The notes under the pieces are model-generated. The model was not told the DNA's origin and searched no databases. It saw only the letters and a list, made by a program, of their open reading frames with translations. Of a stretch of 64,000 bases of DNA, positions 24,495 to 34,214 are shown piece by piece. This DNA is from an uncultured Chthonomonadales bacterium (GTDB taxonomy: Bacteria > Armatimonadota > Chthonomonadetes > Chthonomonadales > CAJBBX01): contig CALLMM010000001.1 of NCBI GenBank assembly GCA_938005745.1, positions 62,001 through 126,000 of the forward strand, in the 5' to 3' direction. The position numbers and the translations under genes are program-made. Within the stretch, counting starts at the first letter, position 1. Every line of letters starts with the position of its first letter.

Positions 24495-25892
24495 CTACCT
24501 TCGGGAGCCGCGCATGATCGCCTCTATCTGCGCCGGATCGCTCGGAAGATCGCGGGAGAGCTTCTCCAGACCGCCGGGCGTTACCAGATAGTCGTCCTCG
24601 ATCCGGATGCCGAACCCCTCGGAGGGGAGGTAGATGCCCGGCTCAATCGTGAAGACGACGCCCGGCTGCAGCACGGCGGAGCCGCCGCTGACGTCATGCA
24701 CATCCATCCCCAGCCAGTGCCCGAGTCCATGCACGAAAAAGGCGTCCATGGTGCGAAGCTCCCCCTTGCTGTCTTTTGCCCGGAGGGGACTCTTTCGCAT
24801 AAAGTCGCGGGCGTACTGATCGAGTTCCCAGAGGGTCGTCTTGCCCGGAACCACATACTTCTCGCAGGCGCGCTGGGTGTCCAGCACCAGCTGATAGACC
24901 TCGCGCTGGCGCGGGGTGAACCTGCCGCTGACCGGGAATGTGCGGGTGATGTCCGCCGTGTAGTAGTTGTACTCCGCGCCGATGTCCACCACCACCAGAT
25001 CGCCCGGCTGCATCTTGCGGTCGCCCGCAAAGTAGTGCAGAATGTTGGAGTTGGGACCGCTGCCCACGATGCAGGGAAAGCCCTCGCGCACCGCGCCGCC
25101 CCGTCGGAACGCCGCGATGATCACCCCTTCCGCCGCCAGTTCGGTCACATCTTTGCGCAGGAAGCGCGCGACGCTGATCTGCGCGTCGGCGGTCGCGGCG
25201 ATGGCGGCGCGCAGGTTGGCGATCTCTCCCGGCGATTTGCGCCAGCGCAGGGGATGGATGAGGCTCTGCGCCGACCCGGTGATCTCCAGATTGGGATTGA
25301 TGGCGCGCAGCCGCGCCTCCAGTTCGGCGGTCTCGGTGTAGCGCGCCCGCTCGCCGACCGGTCCCGCCAGATGGACGGTCTTCGCGTTCATCAGGGAGGG
25401 GCGCAGGGTCTCCCACATCGTGCGCGTGCTCTGCACCGACTCGATGCCGGTGGCGCGCTCCGTCTCCGCGCCCGGTCCCGGATAGGGGGCGGTCCAGACC
25501 GACGCGCCCGCGTTCTGCGGCGGGAGAAACAGGATTTCGCGCTTTCCGCTGGGATCGCCCTCCGGCAGCAGTGCCAGACAGGCGCGGGGAGCCTCCACCC
25601 CCGTCAGGTACATCACATGGTTGTCGGTGCGGAACCGGACGCGATCCACATCGCCCCCCTCGGCGGGCGCGCGCAGCAGAACGATGCCTCCCTTCGCCGC
25701 CTCGCGCACCAGTTCGCGCCGGTTGGCGAACTCGTCCAGGGTCTGTCCGAACAGCCTGCCGCTCGCCGCGTTCTCCCGCGCCAAAGGCGGCGCGGTTGGA
25801 GCCGCCCTCTGCGCCAGGCACAACGTCAGCAGCGTCAGCAGCGTGAAGCCGCCCCTGAGCCGATTCAGCCGGTTTCTCCCCGTTTCGTTCAC
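24495..25892 (-). CDS. Secreted M24-family aminopeptidase (Xaa-Pro aminopeptidase type)
   Basis: A 465-residue protein with an N-terminal signal peptide (core LRGGFTLLTLLTLCLAQ) and a creatinase/aminopeptidase-P architecture: an N-terminal domain to about 200, then the pita-bread catalytic domain. Metal ligands occur in VVVDIGAEYNYYTADITRT (two Asp), FFVHGLGHWLGMDVHD (His), VFTIEPGIYLP (Glu) and FGIRIEDDYLVT (Glu). It should remove N-terminal residues before proline from peptides outside the cytoplasm. The start is the GTG at 25892, with AGGAGGAGAAG directly upstream. Confidence 0.93.
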   Translation of the reverse strand: MNETGRNRLNRLRGGFTLLTLLTLCLAQRAAPTAPPLARENAASGRLFGQTLDEFANRRELVREAAKGGIVLLRAPAEGGDVDRVRFRTDNHVMYLTGVEAPRACLALLPEGDPSGKREILFLPPQNAGASVWTAPYPGPGAETERATGIESVQSTRTMWETLRPSLMNAKTVHLAGPVGERARYTETAELEARLRAINPNLEITGSAQSLIHPLRWRKSPGEIANLRAAIAATADAQISVARFLRKDVTELAAEGVIIAAFRRGGAVREGFPCIVGSGPNSNILHYFAGDRKMQPGDLVVVDIGAEYNYYTADITRTFPVSGRFTPRQREVYQLVLDTQRACEKYVVPGKTTLWELDQYARDFMRKSPLRAKDSKGELRTMDAFFVHGLGHWLGMDVHDVSGGSAVLQPGVVFTIEPGIYLPSEGFGIRIEDDYLVTPGGLEKLSRDLPSDPAQIEAIMRGSRR

Positions 25893-25928
25893 CCTTCTCC
25901 TCCTGTAGTGGTCTGCTCCGCGCCCCTG

Positions 25929-27152
25929 TTATGGCGCCGGTGTGACGGCAGGCGCAGTCTTCGCGGGCTGGACGATCCGCCGGGCGTCCTGCGCAGAGCT
26001 GCTGGGGTTCAGCGCAAAGAGGCGTCCGCGCACCTCCACCAGAGACGCGGGCGTTACGGAGGCTGGCGCGTTGAGAGCGCGCATCTCCACGCCCAGCACA
26101 CGGTAGGACGCGCCGATCACCTCCGGCAGGGCGACCGTCTCCCAGTCCGGAAACAGCGGCGTATTCGGCAGCAGCGTTCCGAAGGTGATGCGATTCCAGC
26201 GCATCGCCGTCAGCGTGTGCTGTCCGACGTTCTCGGCAGGCATCTGTTCGGAGATCTCCGCGCCGAAGCTGCGCTCCCCCGCATAGAACGGCATAAAACG
26301 CACGCCGGAGAGCCGCACCGGGCGAAGCGGCACGCAGCGCAGGCTGATCTCCAGTACGGAGGAGCCGGTACGCAGGGTAAGCTGCAGGGTCGCCCGCCAG
26401 CGCAGCCCGACGCCGCCGTTGAGTATCAGCGAGGCTTCCGTCGCCCGATTATCCGCCTGGATGCGGTCGGCGCGAAACACCTCCCACCAGGGCTGCTGTC
26501 CTCCCTCCGCCGTCATCAGTTCGGTCAGAGGAAGCATCACGCCGATTCGCTGCCAGCCGGCGTCGGTGCGCGCTGACAGAAACAGCGCGGGCACGTTGGC
26601 GTTGGTGGTCGCGATCCTCGCCCGCAGCCGCTCATTCTCCAGCACGCCGCTCACGCCCCGCGCGCGCGCCGTCGCCTTCGGCGAAAAGCCGGGGTTGTCT
26701 GCGGGCGGCGGGCGGTCGAACTGCTGGATCGGCGCCACGCGCACCAGTCGCGGCTGTTCGGGAACGTCCAGTCCCACCGAAGCCACCAGCGGAATATCGG
26801 TGCGAACCGAATAGGTCTGCCAGCGCAGCGTGACGGCGGAGTTGGCGTCCAGTCCCGGCAGCTTTTGAAAGATGCTGCCCTCGTAGTCCAGCCCGGCAAG
26901 CCCGTAGACCCGCGCCGTGACCGTGTCGGGCGGGAGCGGCGCGGAGCCGGTGTTGCGGAACGTGGCGACCAGCGTTACCCGCTCCTTCCCGACCACATAG
27001 GCGCGCGTCGGTCCGAAGCTCTCAATAATCAGCGAAGGGGCGGCAGGCGGCGCGGCAGGAGCCGTCTGCGCCTGTCCGCCTGCCGCCCGGACCGTGAACC
27101 CGAAGAGAGCCAGCCCCGCAAGCAGCGTCGGGGTGATTTTCACCGCTGTCAT
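25929..27152 (-). CDS. Exported hypothetical protein with an Ig-like (CARDB-like) N-terminal region
   Basis: A 407-residue protein with a signal peptide (LLAGLALFGFTVRAAGG) and a Pro/Ala linker. Its immunoglobulin-like region at about 35-130 resembles CARDB folds (TLVATFRNTGSAPLPPDTV). The remainder is beta-rich with no catalytic motif. I do not recognise the family. The start is set at ATG 27152, because AGGAGGGAG lies 6 bases upstream; a GTG at 27173 in the same frame overlaps that site and is unlikely. It sits between the HD hydrolase and the M24 peptidase on the same strand. Confidence 0.7.
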   Translation of the reverse strand: MTAVKITPTLLAGLALFGFTVRAAGGQAQTAPAAPPAAPSLIIESFGPTRAYVVGKERVTLVATFRNTGSAPLPPDTVTARVYGLAGLDYEGSIFQKLPGLDANSAVTLRWQTYSVRTDIPLVASVGLDVPEQPRLVRVAPIQQFDRPPPADNPGFSPKATARARGVSGVLENERLRARIATTNANVPALFLSARTDAGWQRIGVMLPLTELMTAEGGQQPWWEVFRADRIQADNRATEASLILNGGVGLRWRATLQLTLRTGSSVLEISLRCVPLRPVRLSGVRFMPFYAGERSFGAEISEQMPAENVGQHTLTAMRWNRITFGTLLPNTPLFPDWETVALPEVIGASYRVLGVEMRALNAPASVTPASLVEVRGRLFALNPSSSAQDARRIVQPAKTAPAVTPAP

Positions 27153-27177
27153 CCGCTTGAACTCCCTCCTCACATCG

Positions 27178-27876
27178 CTACCCCAGCAGTACCCCGTTGA
27201 CGCTCAGCTGGAAGCGGCAGGAGAGCTGCGCCGCCGCCTGCCGGCAGAGCACCATCCGTCCGACAAAGATCTCAAAATACTCCATGATCGTCGCCACGCT
27301 CGTATCAATGTCCAGTTCGAGCGTGATGGTGCGCTCCTCGGCGTTGACTGTCAGGTGCGACTTCTGCACGGCGTAGTTGACCCGGTCATGGATGTCGAAG
27401 GTTCCCGGCTCCATGTTCTGGACGCGGGTAAAGTGCACATCCGACTTATCGGCAAGGATCACGGCGGCGGTGATCGCATTGATCGCGACCCCCTCGCCCT
27501 CCTCATGATTGCCGATCGCTCCCACGATCAGGGCGATCTCCTCCGCCTCCATTCCCATCTCGTTGAGCAGGGTAAACGCCATCGTCGCGCCGATCTGCGG
27601 ATGACCGTGGCGGCTGACCACGTTGCCGATGTCGTGCAGATAGCCGGCGATGGAAGCCAGTTCCGACTGACGCGGCTCCGCCCCCAGCTCCTGCAGCACA
27701 TTGCGGGCAATCGCAGCGACCAGCGAGACATGCCGAACGCCGTGTTCGGTGTACCCGATGGCTTTCATCTGCTCGTTGGCTTTCTCGATATAGGCGCGCA
27801 CCTTCTTGTTGGAGCGCACATCGCGCAGCATCACGCCCCGCGTCTTCTGATTATTCTCCGTGGTTGTCAGACTCAT
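27178..27876 (-). CDS. HD-domain phosphohydrolase
   Basis: A 232-residue protein with HD-superfamily metal-binding residues: HGVRHVSLVA (His), YLHDIGNVVSRHGHPQIGA (HD pair and further His), IVGAIGNHEEGEG (His) and VILADKSD (Asp). This suits a metal-dependent phosphodiesterase or nucleotide hydrolase with an unknown substrate. The C-terminal 70 residues are beta-rich. ATG 27876 is preceded by GAAGGAAAA. It starts 15 bases after the tgt stop codon, so the two are probably one operon. Confidence 0.85.
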   Translation of the reverse strand: MSLTTTENNQKTRGVMLRDVRSNKKVRAYIEKANEQMKAIGYTEHGVRHVSLVAAIARNVLQELGAEPRQSELASIAGYLHDIGNVVSRHGHPQIGATMAFTLLNEMGMEAEEIALIVGAIGNHEEGEGVAINAITAAVILADKSDVHFTRVQNMEPGTFDIHDRVNYAVQKSHLTVNAEERTITLELDIDTSVATIMEYFEIFVGRMVLCRQAAAQLSCRFQLSVNGVLLG

Positions 27877-27890
27877 AGGTGTCTTTTCCT

Positions 27891-29072
27891 TCACTCCGTC
27901 GCGGCAGCCGTCTCAGCCGACAGGTCTGCCGCCTGCGTCTCCCCGGCGCGCATCCCCTCCAGAAACCTCTCCCGAAACTCCGCAAGGCGATTGGCGCGGA
28001 TCGCCTCCCGGATCCCCTGCATCAGTCCCGCATAGAACGCCAGATTATGATAGGTGGTCAGGCGCGAAGCCAGAATCTCGTTCGCCTTGAACAGATGGCG
28101 GACATAGGCGCGGCAGTGGCGCCGGCAGACCGCGCACCGGCATGCCGGATCGAGCGGTCCGAAGTCTTCGGTATAACGGGCGTTGATCAGGTTCAGCACG
28201 CCTGCGCTGGTAAAGACCTGCGCATTGCGCGCATTGCGGGTCGGCAGCACGCAGTCGAACATATCCACCCCGCGCTCCACCGCGTCCAGAATGTCCACCG
28301 GCGTTCCCACGCCCATCAGATAGCGCGGCTTCTCTTCCGGCAGAAGCGCCGTACACCACGCGATTGCCGCGTTGCGCTCCGCCTGCGACTCTCCGACCGC
28401 CAGCCCGCCAATCGCGTAGCCGGGAAAGTCCATGGCGGTCAGCGTGCGCGCGCTCTCCTCGCGCAGAGCGCGGAAGGTCGCGCCCTGCACGATCCCGAAC
28501 AGCGCCTGCTCCCATCCGCCCGCCGCCCGTCTCTCCGCCTGCGCCCAGCGTTGCCGGCAGCGCTCCGCCCAGCGATGCGTGCGCTCCATCGCCTCCCGCG
28601 CATAGCTCTCTTCACAGGGAAAGGGGGCGCACTCGTCAAACGCCATGATGATGTCCGCGCCGATCTTGCGCTGAATCTCCATCACCGATTCCGGCGAGAA
28701 GAGGTGCCGCGAGCCGTCTATATGCGACTGAAACTCGACGCCCTCCGCCCCGATCCGGCGCAGCTTATTCAGACTGAAGACCTGATACCCCCCGCTGTCC
28801 GTCAGCAGCGCGCCGTCCCAGCCGGAAAACCGATGCAGTCCGCCCGCCTTTGCCAGCAGCTCCTCGCCGGGACGCAGATGCAGATGGTAGGTGTTGCCCA
28901 GTATGATACGAAATCCGAGTTCCGCCAGTTCTCCGGGCGTCATCGCTTTGACGGTCGCCTGCGTGCCGACCGGCATGAAGACGGGGGTCTCCAGCGTGGC
29001 ATGAGGAAGGGTGAGCGTGGCGCAGCGCGCCTGGCTCTGCGCGCAGCGCGCGGTAATCGTGAAGGCGGTCAT
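27891..29072 (-). CDS. tgt: tRNA-guanine transglycosylase
   Basis: A 393-residue TIM-barrel enzyme that exchanges G34 for preQ1 in tRNAs with GUN anticodons, a step of queuosine synthesis. Diagnostic elements: TPVFMPVGTQATVKAMTP, ILGNTYHLHLRPG, LLTDSGGYQVFSL (nucleophile region), FDECAPFPC, GGLAVGE, RYLMGVGTP, and the zinc site CRCAVCRRHC with its distal His in TTYHNL. Full length relative to the family. Start ATG 29072. Confidence 0.97.
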   Translation of the reverse strand: MTAFTITARCAQSQARCATLTLPHATLETPVFMPVGTQATVKAMTPGELAELGFRIILGNTYHLHLRPGEELLAKAGGLHRFSGWDGALLTDSGGYQVFSLNKLRRIGAEGVEFQSHIDGSRHLFSPESVMEIQRKIGADIIMAFDECAPFPCEESYAREAMERTHRWAERCRQRWAQAERRAAGGWEQALFGIVQGATFRALREESARTLTAMDFPGYAIGGLAVGESQAERNAAIAWCTALLPEEKPRYLMGVGTPVDILDAVERGVDMFDCVLPTRNARNAQVFTSAGVLNLINARYTEDFGPLDPACRCAVCRRHCRAYVRHLFKANEILASRLTTYHNLAFYAGLMQGIREAIRANRLAEFRERFLEGMRAGETQAADLSAETAAATE

Positions 29073-29106
29073 CGGGTCATCAGGTCGCTGTATGACGGTT
29101 GATAGT

Positions 29107-29151
29107 CGGCGGTCGGTCTCGCCGCCATATCCGGCGGTCGGTCTCGCCGCC
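29107..29151. repeat. Short tandem repeat upstream of tgt
   Basis: CGGCGGTCGGTCTCGCCGCC occurs twice (29107-29126 and 29132-29151), separated by ATATC, so the unit is 25 bases. It lies in the 213-base gap between the TPR gene and tgt and could be a regulatory or slippage-prone site. Confidence 0.7.
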
Positions 29152-29285
29152 GCGTCTGGATGCCTTCCAGTATACTCGGAAAATGCGACCGGGGGCTAGA
29201 GAGCGGTGAACGCCGCCTCTGCCCCCGATGGATTTTTTCCGGATACCCGCGCCACGCTGCCTGCCGGATCCGATGGCAGCCTGCG

Positions 29286-30218
29286 CTACGCTGCCTGCTG
29301 GAAACGAATGGCTTCCAGATTCTCTCGGGCAAGCGGATGGTTGGGATCCACCTCCAGCACCTTCTGGAACGTCTCCGCCGCCCGCTGCAGCTGTCCCATC
29401 TCGCGCAGGGTAACCCCCAGGTTCAGCAGCGGCTCGACAGCGCGGGAGTTGATGCTGAGCGCCTTCTCAAACGCCAGAATCGCCTGCTCCGGCTGCCCGT
29501 TGGCGCTGTAGGCGATGCCGAGATGGTTATGGATGTCGGCATAGTTGGAGTTGAGTTCCAGCGCCTTCTGGTACTCGGCGATCGCGTCGGCGTAGAGACC
29601 GCGGCGATAGAGATCGTCGCCCAGCCGGTAGTGGAAGAGAATGTCATCCACCTCCGTGACGGAGACGGTCTCCAGCGCCTCCAGTGCGCCGGCAAAGTTT
29701 CCCTCCTGATGCGCCTCGATGCCCTTATAGTAGGCTTCGGTCAGGAAGCCCGGCTCCAGTTCGACCGCCGTCTGAATCGCCTCTAGCCCCTCCTCCCGGC
29801 GTCCCGAAGCGTAGAGGGTCAGTCCGCGATGGAAGTGCGCCTTCGCAAACCGCGCATTGATCCGCAGGGCGCGGTCCAGCGCCTCCAGCGCCTCCTTGTA
29901 CTGCAGGCGTCGGCGCAGAGCCAGCGCCAGATTGAAGTGCAGGTCGGCATAGTGCGGGTTGATCTCCAGCGCCTTGCGGAAGTGGAACTCCGCGCGCTCC
30001 CAGGCAGCGCGTTTCATCGCGCACAAGCCGATGTTGGCGTTCGCCTCGGCGGTATAGAAGAGCGAAAGCCGCTCCGTGAGCGGGTCGCATTTGGGAACGC
30101 TGCGCGCCCGCTCGAAGGCGGAGATCGCCTCTTCATACAGCCCCTGATCAAACAGGCGAATGGCACGATCGTAGTGCTCGTTGCGCCCGAAACCCAGCAT
30201 CTTACCAAGCATTGACAT
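29286..30218 (-). CDS. Tetratricopeptide-repeat protein
   Basis: About 310 residues, almost wholly made of 34-residue TPR units (roughly eight). Clear examples are AIRLFDQGLYEEAISAFERA, AEFHFRKALEINPHYADLHF, ALEALDRALRINARFAKAHF, AIAEYQKALELNSNYADIHN and AILAFEKALSINSRAVEPLL. It has no signal peptide or enzyme domain, so it is most likely a cytoplasmic scaffold or a regulator of cell-envelope work. ATG 30218 is chosen, with AGAGGTG 6-8 bases upstream; other Met codons follow within a few residues. Confidence 0.85.
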   Translation of the reverse strand: MSMLGKMLGFGRNEHYDRAIRLFDQGLYEEAISAFERARSVPKCDPLTERLSLFYTAEANANIGLCAMKRAAWERAEFHFRKALEINPHYADLHFNLALALRRRLQYKEALEALDRALRINARFAKAHFHRGLTLYASGRREEGLEAIQTAVELEPGFLTEAYYKGIEAHQEGNFAGALEALETVSVTEVDDILFHYRLGDDLYRRGLYADAIAEYQKALELNSNYADIHNHLGIAYSANGQPEQAILAFEKALSINSRAVEPLLNLGVTLREMGQLQRAAETFQKVLEVDPNHPLARENLEAIRFQQAA

Positions 30219-30286
30219 GGAAAACACCTCTATCAGCCAACGGGAGACAGAGCCGGCGCGCCGCAGGCTCCGCTTTCACCGTGCGT

Positions 30287-31600
30287 CTACTCAGACCTGT
30301 TGCGCCCCGTCGGGCGCCCGATGCAGTGATAGTCAAACCCCATCCGGCGCATACGCAGCGGGTCGTAGATATTACGCCCGTCGAATATGGTCGCGCCTCG
30401 CATTGCCGACTTCAGCCGATCCATATTCAGGAAACGAAACTCGTTCCACTCGGTCACCACCACCAGACCGTCTGCCCCCTCCGCCGCGTCGTAGGCGTTT
30501 TCGGCATAGTGGATATTCGGGAAGATCTCGCGGGTCTTCTCCATGGCGATGGGGTCGTAGGCGCGCACCGTCGCTCCTGAAGAGAGCAGCCGCGCGATCA
30601 CCTCCACCGATTTCGCCTCGCGCAGGTCGTCGGTGTTGGGCTTGAACGCCAGCCCCAGCACGGCGATGCGTTTGCCCTGGAACCCCTGCATCACGCGCTC
30701 CATGCGATCCATAAAGCGCATCACCTGCTCCCGGTTGACCTGCACCACCGACTTGAGCAGATGGAAGTCGTACCCGAACTTTTCGGCGGTCTGGATCAGC
30801 GCCATCGAGTCCTTGGGGAAGCAGGAGCCGCCGTATCCCAGCCCGGCTTGCAGAAACGCCGCGCCGATGCGATGATCGTAACCCATCCCCTTCATCACCT
30901 GGACTACGTCCGCACCCGCCGCCTCACAGATATTAGCAATCGCGTTGATGAAGGATATCTTGGTCGCCAGAAAGGCGTTGGAGGCGTATTTGATCATCTC
31001 CGCCGAGGCGACATCGGTGATCAGCATCGGGCGTTCCAGCGGCGCGTAGAGTTCCAGAATCTTCATCGCGACCGTGTGATTGGGCGCGCCGATCACGATG
31101 CGGTCCGGATAGAGCGTATCATTGATCGCCGAGCCTTCCCGCAGGAACTCGGGATTGGAGACCACATCGAAATCCACATTGCGGCGGCGGTTGACCTCGA
31201 TCAACTCGCGCACCATATTGCCGGTTCCCACCGGAACCGTGCTCTTGTTGACGACTACCTTGTAGCGATTGAGGGCGCGCGCAATCGAGATCGCCGCCTC
31301 CTCGACATAGGTCATATCCGGGTCGCCGTTCTCTTTCGGGGGCGTGCCGACGCAGATAAAGACGACCTCCGAACGCTCTACCGCCTCCTCCGTATCTGAG
31401 GTGAAGCACAGGCGGTTATCGGCGACGTTGCGCGCCACCATCTCTTCCAGGCCCGGTTCGTAGATCGGCATCTCCCCGCGCCGCAGCATGGCGACTTTCG
31501 CCTCGTTTTTATCAACGCAAATGACCTCGTTGCCGAGGTCAGCGAATACGGAACCGGTCACCAGACCGACATAACCTGTTCCTATGACGCAGATATTCAT
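30287..31600 (-). CDS. ugd: UDP-glucose 6-dehydrogenase
   Basis: A 437-residue NAD-dependent enzyme making UDP-glucuronate. The Rossmann fingerprint is ICVIGTGYVGLVTGSVFADLG at the N terminus. Also present are VFICVGTPPKENG, NPEFLREGSAI, the catalytic Cys in YGGSCFPKDSMAL, and VLGLAFKPNTDDLREAKS. The start at ATG 31600 is fixed by the Rossmann motif; an open frame continues upstream through the tRNA gene and is not coding. It supplies precursors for surface polysaccharide together with the nearby glycosyltransferase and galE genes. Confidence 0.96.
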   Translation of the reverse strand: MNICVIGTGYVGLVTGSVFADLGNEVICVDKNEAKVAMLRRGEMPIYEPGLEEMVARNVADNRLCFTSDTEEAVERSEVVFICVGTPPKENGDPDMTYVEEAAISIARALNRYKVVVNKSTVPVGTGNMVRELIEVNRRRNVDFDVVSNPEFLREGSAINDTLYPDRIVIGAPNHTVAMKILELYAPLERPMLITDVASAEMIKYASNAFLATKISFINAIANICEAAGADVVQVMKGMGYDHRIGAAFLQAGLGYGGSCFPKDSMALIQTAEKFGYDFHLLKSVVQVNREQVMRFMDRMERVMQGFQGKRIAVLGLAFKPNTDDLREAKSVEVIARLLSSGATVRAYDPIAMEKTREIFPNIHYAENAYDAAEGADGLVVVTEWNEFRFLNMDRLKSAMRGATIFDGRNIYDPLRMRRMGFDYHCIGRPTGRNRSE

Positions 31601-31770
31601 CCCGTTGTGTTCCTTCGCCAGGGCAAAAGCGACATACCGATTATCGGATAGTCCGTGCGGCAGTTTTAGCCCTAATCTGTCATGTTTCGTAGGTTGTGCG
31701 ATGCATCCGGGCGCATCTGCAGGTAAAATGGCTGCAAAATTCGTGCCATCCAGAGACTGTTGCGCGCCTG

Positions 31771-31804
31771 CCATAAAAATAGAGAGGCGTATCCTCGCCT
31801 CTCT
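31771..31804 (-). terminator. Intrinsic terminator of the tRNA-Arg gene
   Basis: AGAGAGGCG pairs with CGCCTCTCT around a 6-base loop (31781-31804), followed on the minus strand by TATTTTTATGG. It lies 20 bases after the tRNA 3' end. Confidence 0.85.
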
Positions 31805-31824
31805 CGCATCAGTCTCTATTGCCG

Positions 31825-31896
31825 CGCCCTCGACAGGAATCGAACCTGTGCACCTGGCTCCGGAGGCCAGCGCTCTATCCTCTGAGCTACGAGGGC
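31825..31896 (-). tRNA. tRNA-Arg (anticodon CCG)
   Basis: The minus strand folds into a complete cloverleaf. The acceptor stem is GCCCTCG/CGAGGGC, the D-arm GCTC...GAGC and the anticodon stem CTGGC/GCCAG. The loop CTCCGGA gives anticodon CCG, which reads the arginine codon CGG. The T-arm is ACAGG-TTCGATT-CCTGT. The discriminator base is G, and the 3' CCA is not encoded. A terminator follows directly. Confidence 0.96.
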
Positions 31897-32003
31897 ACAT
31901 TGTGCGATTCTATTATAGCCGGGACGACGGCGGCTGTCAACCTCGCGACGTCTGCCGTTGTGCCGATAATCGTCTACAGAACCACTCCTGAAGGAGACCT
32001 GTT

Positions 32004-33317
32004 GTGCCTCAAATCCGCGAACATGCCGTGATCCGCGCCGCGCTGTGGATCTTTCTCGTCGGGCTGACGACGGCGCTGCTGTGGACGTTCATCGCCCTGC
32101 CCCGCTTCGCCCCGATCGCGCGCGATCTGGATGTGAACGGTCTGGGGAGCATCGGGGTGCGTCTTGCCCGCGGTGAGGGTTTCAGTCTGGGCTATGGTCC
32201 CTCGGTGCGCCGCGCCCCCGTCTACCCCCTGCTGGTCGCAGGCATCGTGCGGGTCTTCGGTTTTGATCCCGTGCATCCGGAGCGCAGCTATCTTCCTCTC
32301 TTTCTGATCCAGTGTCTCTTCGCCGCACTCACCTGCGTTGCCGCCCTCTTTCTGGCGAACCGGCTGTTCGGACTGCGCGTCGGCATCTATGCGGGGCTGA
32401 TGTGCGCCGTTTGGCCCCAGTGCCTGCGCTATCTCGGCTCGGTCGAGCCGGAGGCGTTGATGACGCTCTGGACCGCCCTGCTCGCGCTCGCCGCCGTCCG
32501 CTTCTATCAGCAGCCGGACTTCCGAAACGCCGCCCTCGTGGGTCTGGTCGCTGGTCTCTACACCCTCACCAAGTCTACCTCGCTCTTCTTCCCGCTGATG
32601 CCGGCGGCGATGGTGATCTTTCGCGGGCTGCGGCTGCGACAGCCGATCCCCTGGGGTCCCTGCGCGGCGTGCATCGGCGTACTGGCGCTGGTCTGCCTGC
32701 CCTGGATCGTGCGCAACCATATCGTCTCGCAGGGTCGTTTCCACAACATCAGCAGCAACGCCCCCGGTGAGTTCATCCGGGGATATGTCAACGCCCAGCC
32801 GCAGTACTATCTGTTGCGCAGGGAGTTTCGCGGCAACTGGGATGTGGAGGCGAACCTCTATGAGGACGCCCTGCTGCGACAGTACGGCGTATACTTTGAT
32901 ATGTTCCGCGTCTCCAATGTGGACAACGAGATCCTGAAAGACCGGGTCGGAATGCAGATAGTCCGGGACAAGCTGTCCCACGACCCGCTCGGTTTTGCGC
33001 GGAAATTCATCATACAGTGCTTCACCTTCTGGTATGTGGTCGAGACGCCCTCCAAATCCATCCTGGTCGGCGCGTTTGCCCTGCTGGCGTGGCTGCTTGC
33101 CGGCGTCGGCATCTGGAGAGCGCGCAGGGCGGGGACGGATGTTGCCCCCGTAATCGCGACTGTGCTATACTTCAACGTCGTCTACGCAGCCTTTCTCGCC
33201 TTTGCGCGCTACTCGATGCCGGTCTTCCCGGCGCTGCTGGCGCTGAGCGCGCAGGGTCTTTCCGTGATCCTGACCACGCTGACGCGCCGCCGCCGCACCG
33301 AAACCGCCGCGGACTGA
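32004..33317 (+). CDS. Polytopic glycosyltransferase of the GT39/ArnT type
   Basis: A 437-residue integral membrane protein with about 10-11 hydrophobic helices. The first periplasmic loop carries the acidic motif [19 protein letters not shown], with GEGFSLG and RRAPVYPLL after it. This is the pattern of polyprenyl-phosphate-sugar-dependent glycosyltransferases (Pmt/ArnT-like). It probably transfers sugars to lipid or protein outside the membrane. The start is GTG 32004, preceded by GAAGGAGACC. It is followed at 47 bases by a GT2 gene that may supply its lipid-linked sugar donor. Confidence 0.85.
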   Translation: MPQIREHAVIRAALWIFLVGLTTALLWTFIALPRFAPIARDLDVNGLGSIGVRLARGEGFSLGYGPSVRRAPVYPLLVAGIVRVFGFDPVHPERSYLPLFLIQCLFAALTCVAALFLANRLFGLRVGIYAGLMCAVWPQCLRYLGSVEPEALMTLWTALLALAAVRFYQQPDFRNAALVGLVAGLYTLTKSTSLFFPLMPAAMVIFRGLRLRQPIPWGPCAACIGVLALVCLPWIVRNHIVSQGRFHNISSNAPGEFIRGYVNAQPQYYLLRREFRGNWDVEANLYEDALLRQYGVYFDMFRVSNVDNEILKDRVGMQIVRDKLSHDPLGFARKFIIQCFTFWYVVETPSKSILVGAFALLAWLLAGVGIWRARRAGTDVAPVIATVLYFNVVYAAFLAFARYSMPVFPALLALSAQGLSVILTTLTRRRRTETAAD

Positions 33318-33364
33318 CGACGCCGGACGCGGCGCCGCGCCGGCAGACAGAGGTGCCATTCCCG

Positions 33365-34147
33365 ATGGAGACGCCCGAAAGCGCCACCCGCAACCAGGAA
33401 AGAGCCGAACAGAGCGCCCCGCTTCCCCGCGCGATGACCGCGCCGAAGCAGGAGTTCCTCCTCTCCGTCCTGATCCCGGTCTATAATGAAGTCCGCACGC
33501 TGGAGGAGATTGTGGCGCGGGTGCGCGCCGTCGAGATCCCCAAAGAGATCATCATGGTGGACGACGGCTCGACGGACGGGACCCGCGAGCTTCTGCGTGA
33601 GAAGATCGAGGATTGCTACCCGGATGTGAAGGTCTTCTACCATGAGCGCAACCTGGGAAAAGGCGCCGCCGTCCGCACCGCCATCGAGAAGTGCACGGGG
33701 GACATCGTCATCATTCAGGACGCCGATCTGGAGTACGATCCCCGCGAGTACTTCGCCCTGATCGCGCCGATCCTGGAGGGGAAAGCCGACGTGGTCTTCG
33801 GATCGCGCTTTCTGGGAGGAGGCGCGCATCGCGTGCACCTGTTCTGGCATCGGGTCGCCAACGGCTTCCTGACCACCCTCTCCAACATGATGACCAACCT
33901 GAACCTGACCGACATGGAGGTCTGCTACAAGGTGTTCCGGGCGGAGGTCATCAAGAGCATCCGGCTGCGCTCCAACCGCTTCGACTTCGAGCCGGAGATC
34001 ACCGCGAAGGTGGCGAAGCGGCGCTGCCGCATCTACGAAGTGCCCATCTCCTACGCGGGACGCGACTACGAAGAGGGAAAAAAGATCGGCTGGAAAGACG
34101 GCGTGCAGGCTCTATGGACGATCCTGAAATACCGATTTATGGATTAA
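33365..34147 (+). CDS. Family 2 glycosyltransferase (dolichol-phosphate-mannose-synthase-like)
   Basis: A 260-residue GT-A enzyme. Motifs: [29 protein letters not shown] (nucleotide binding), [24 protein letters not shown] (metal-binding DxD equivalent), [11 protein letters not shown] and [13 protein letters not shown]. Absence of C-terminal membrane helices suggests a soluble DPM1-like form that loads a sugar onto a polyprenyl phosphate. ATG 33365 is used; a later in-frame ATG (MTAPKQ) is possible. The longer frame upstream overlaps the GT39 gene and is rejected. Confidence 0.92.
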   Translation: METPESATRNQERAEQSAPLPRAMTAPKQEFLLSVLIPVYNEVRTLEEIVARVRAVEIPKEIIMVDDGSTDGTRELLREKIEDCYPDVKVFYHERNLGKGAAVRTAIEKCTGDIVIIQDADLEYDPREYFALIAPILEGKADVVFGSRFLGGGAHRVHLFWHRVANGFLTTLSNMMTNLNLTDMEVCYKVFRAEVIKSIRLRSNRFDFEPEITAKVAKRRCRIYEVPISYAGRDYEEGKKIGWKDGVQALWTILKYRFMD

Positions 34148-34166
34148 CGCCACAGAAACAGACATG

Positions 34167-34190
34167 ACGGGCGCGAGGTCTCGCGCCCGT
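34167..34190 (+). terminator. Hairpin between GT2 gene and galE
   Basis: ACGGGCGCGA pairs perfectly with TCGCGCCCGT around GGTC. It is followed by TCGCTCT only, so it is a weak terminator or an attenuating structure within a polysaccharide gene cluster. Confidence 0.55.
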
Positions 34191-34214
34191 TCGCTCTGAG
34201 GGAGTAACATACCG

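Noticed and set aside
24300-26576. Plus-strand open frame opposite tsaE, the M24 peptidase and the exported protein
   Set aside because: Shadow frame crossing three recognised minus-strand genes.
31601-31900. Extension of ugd through the tRNA-Arg gene
   Set aside because: The Rossmann motif fixes the start at 31600 and the extension is a tRNA and its terminator.
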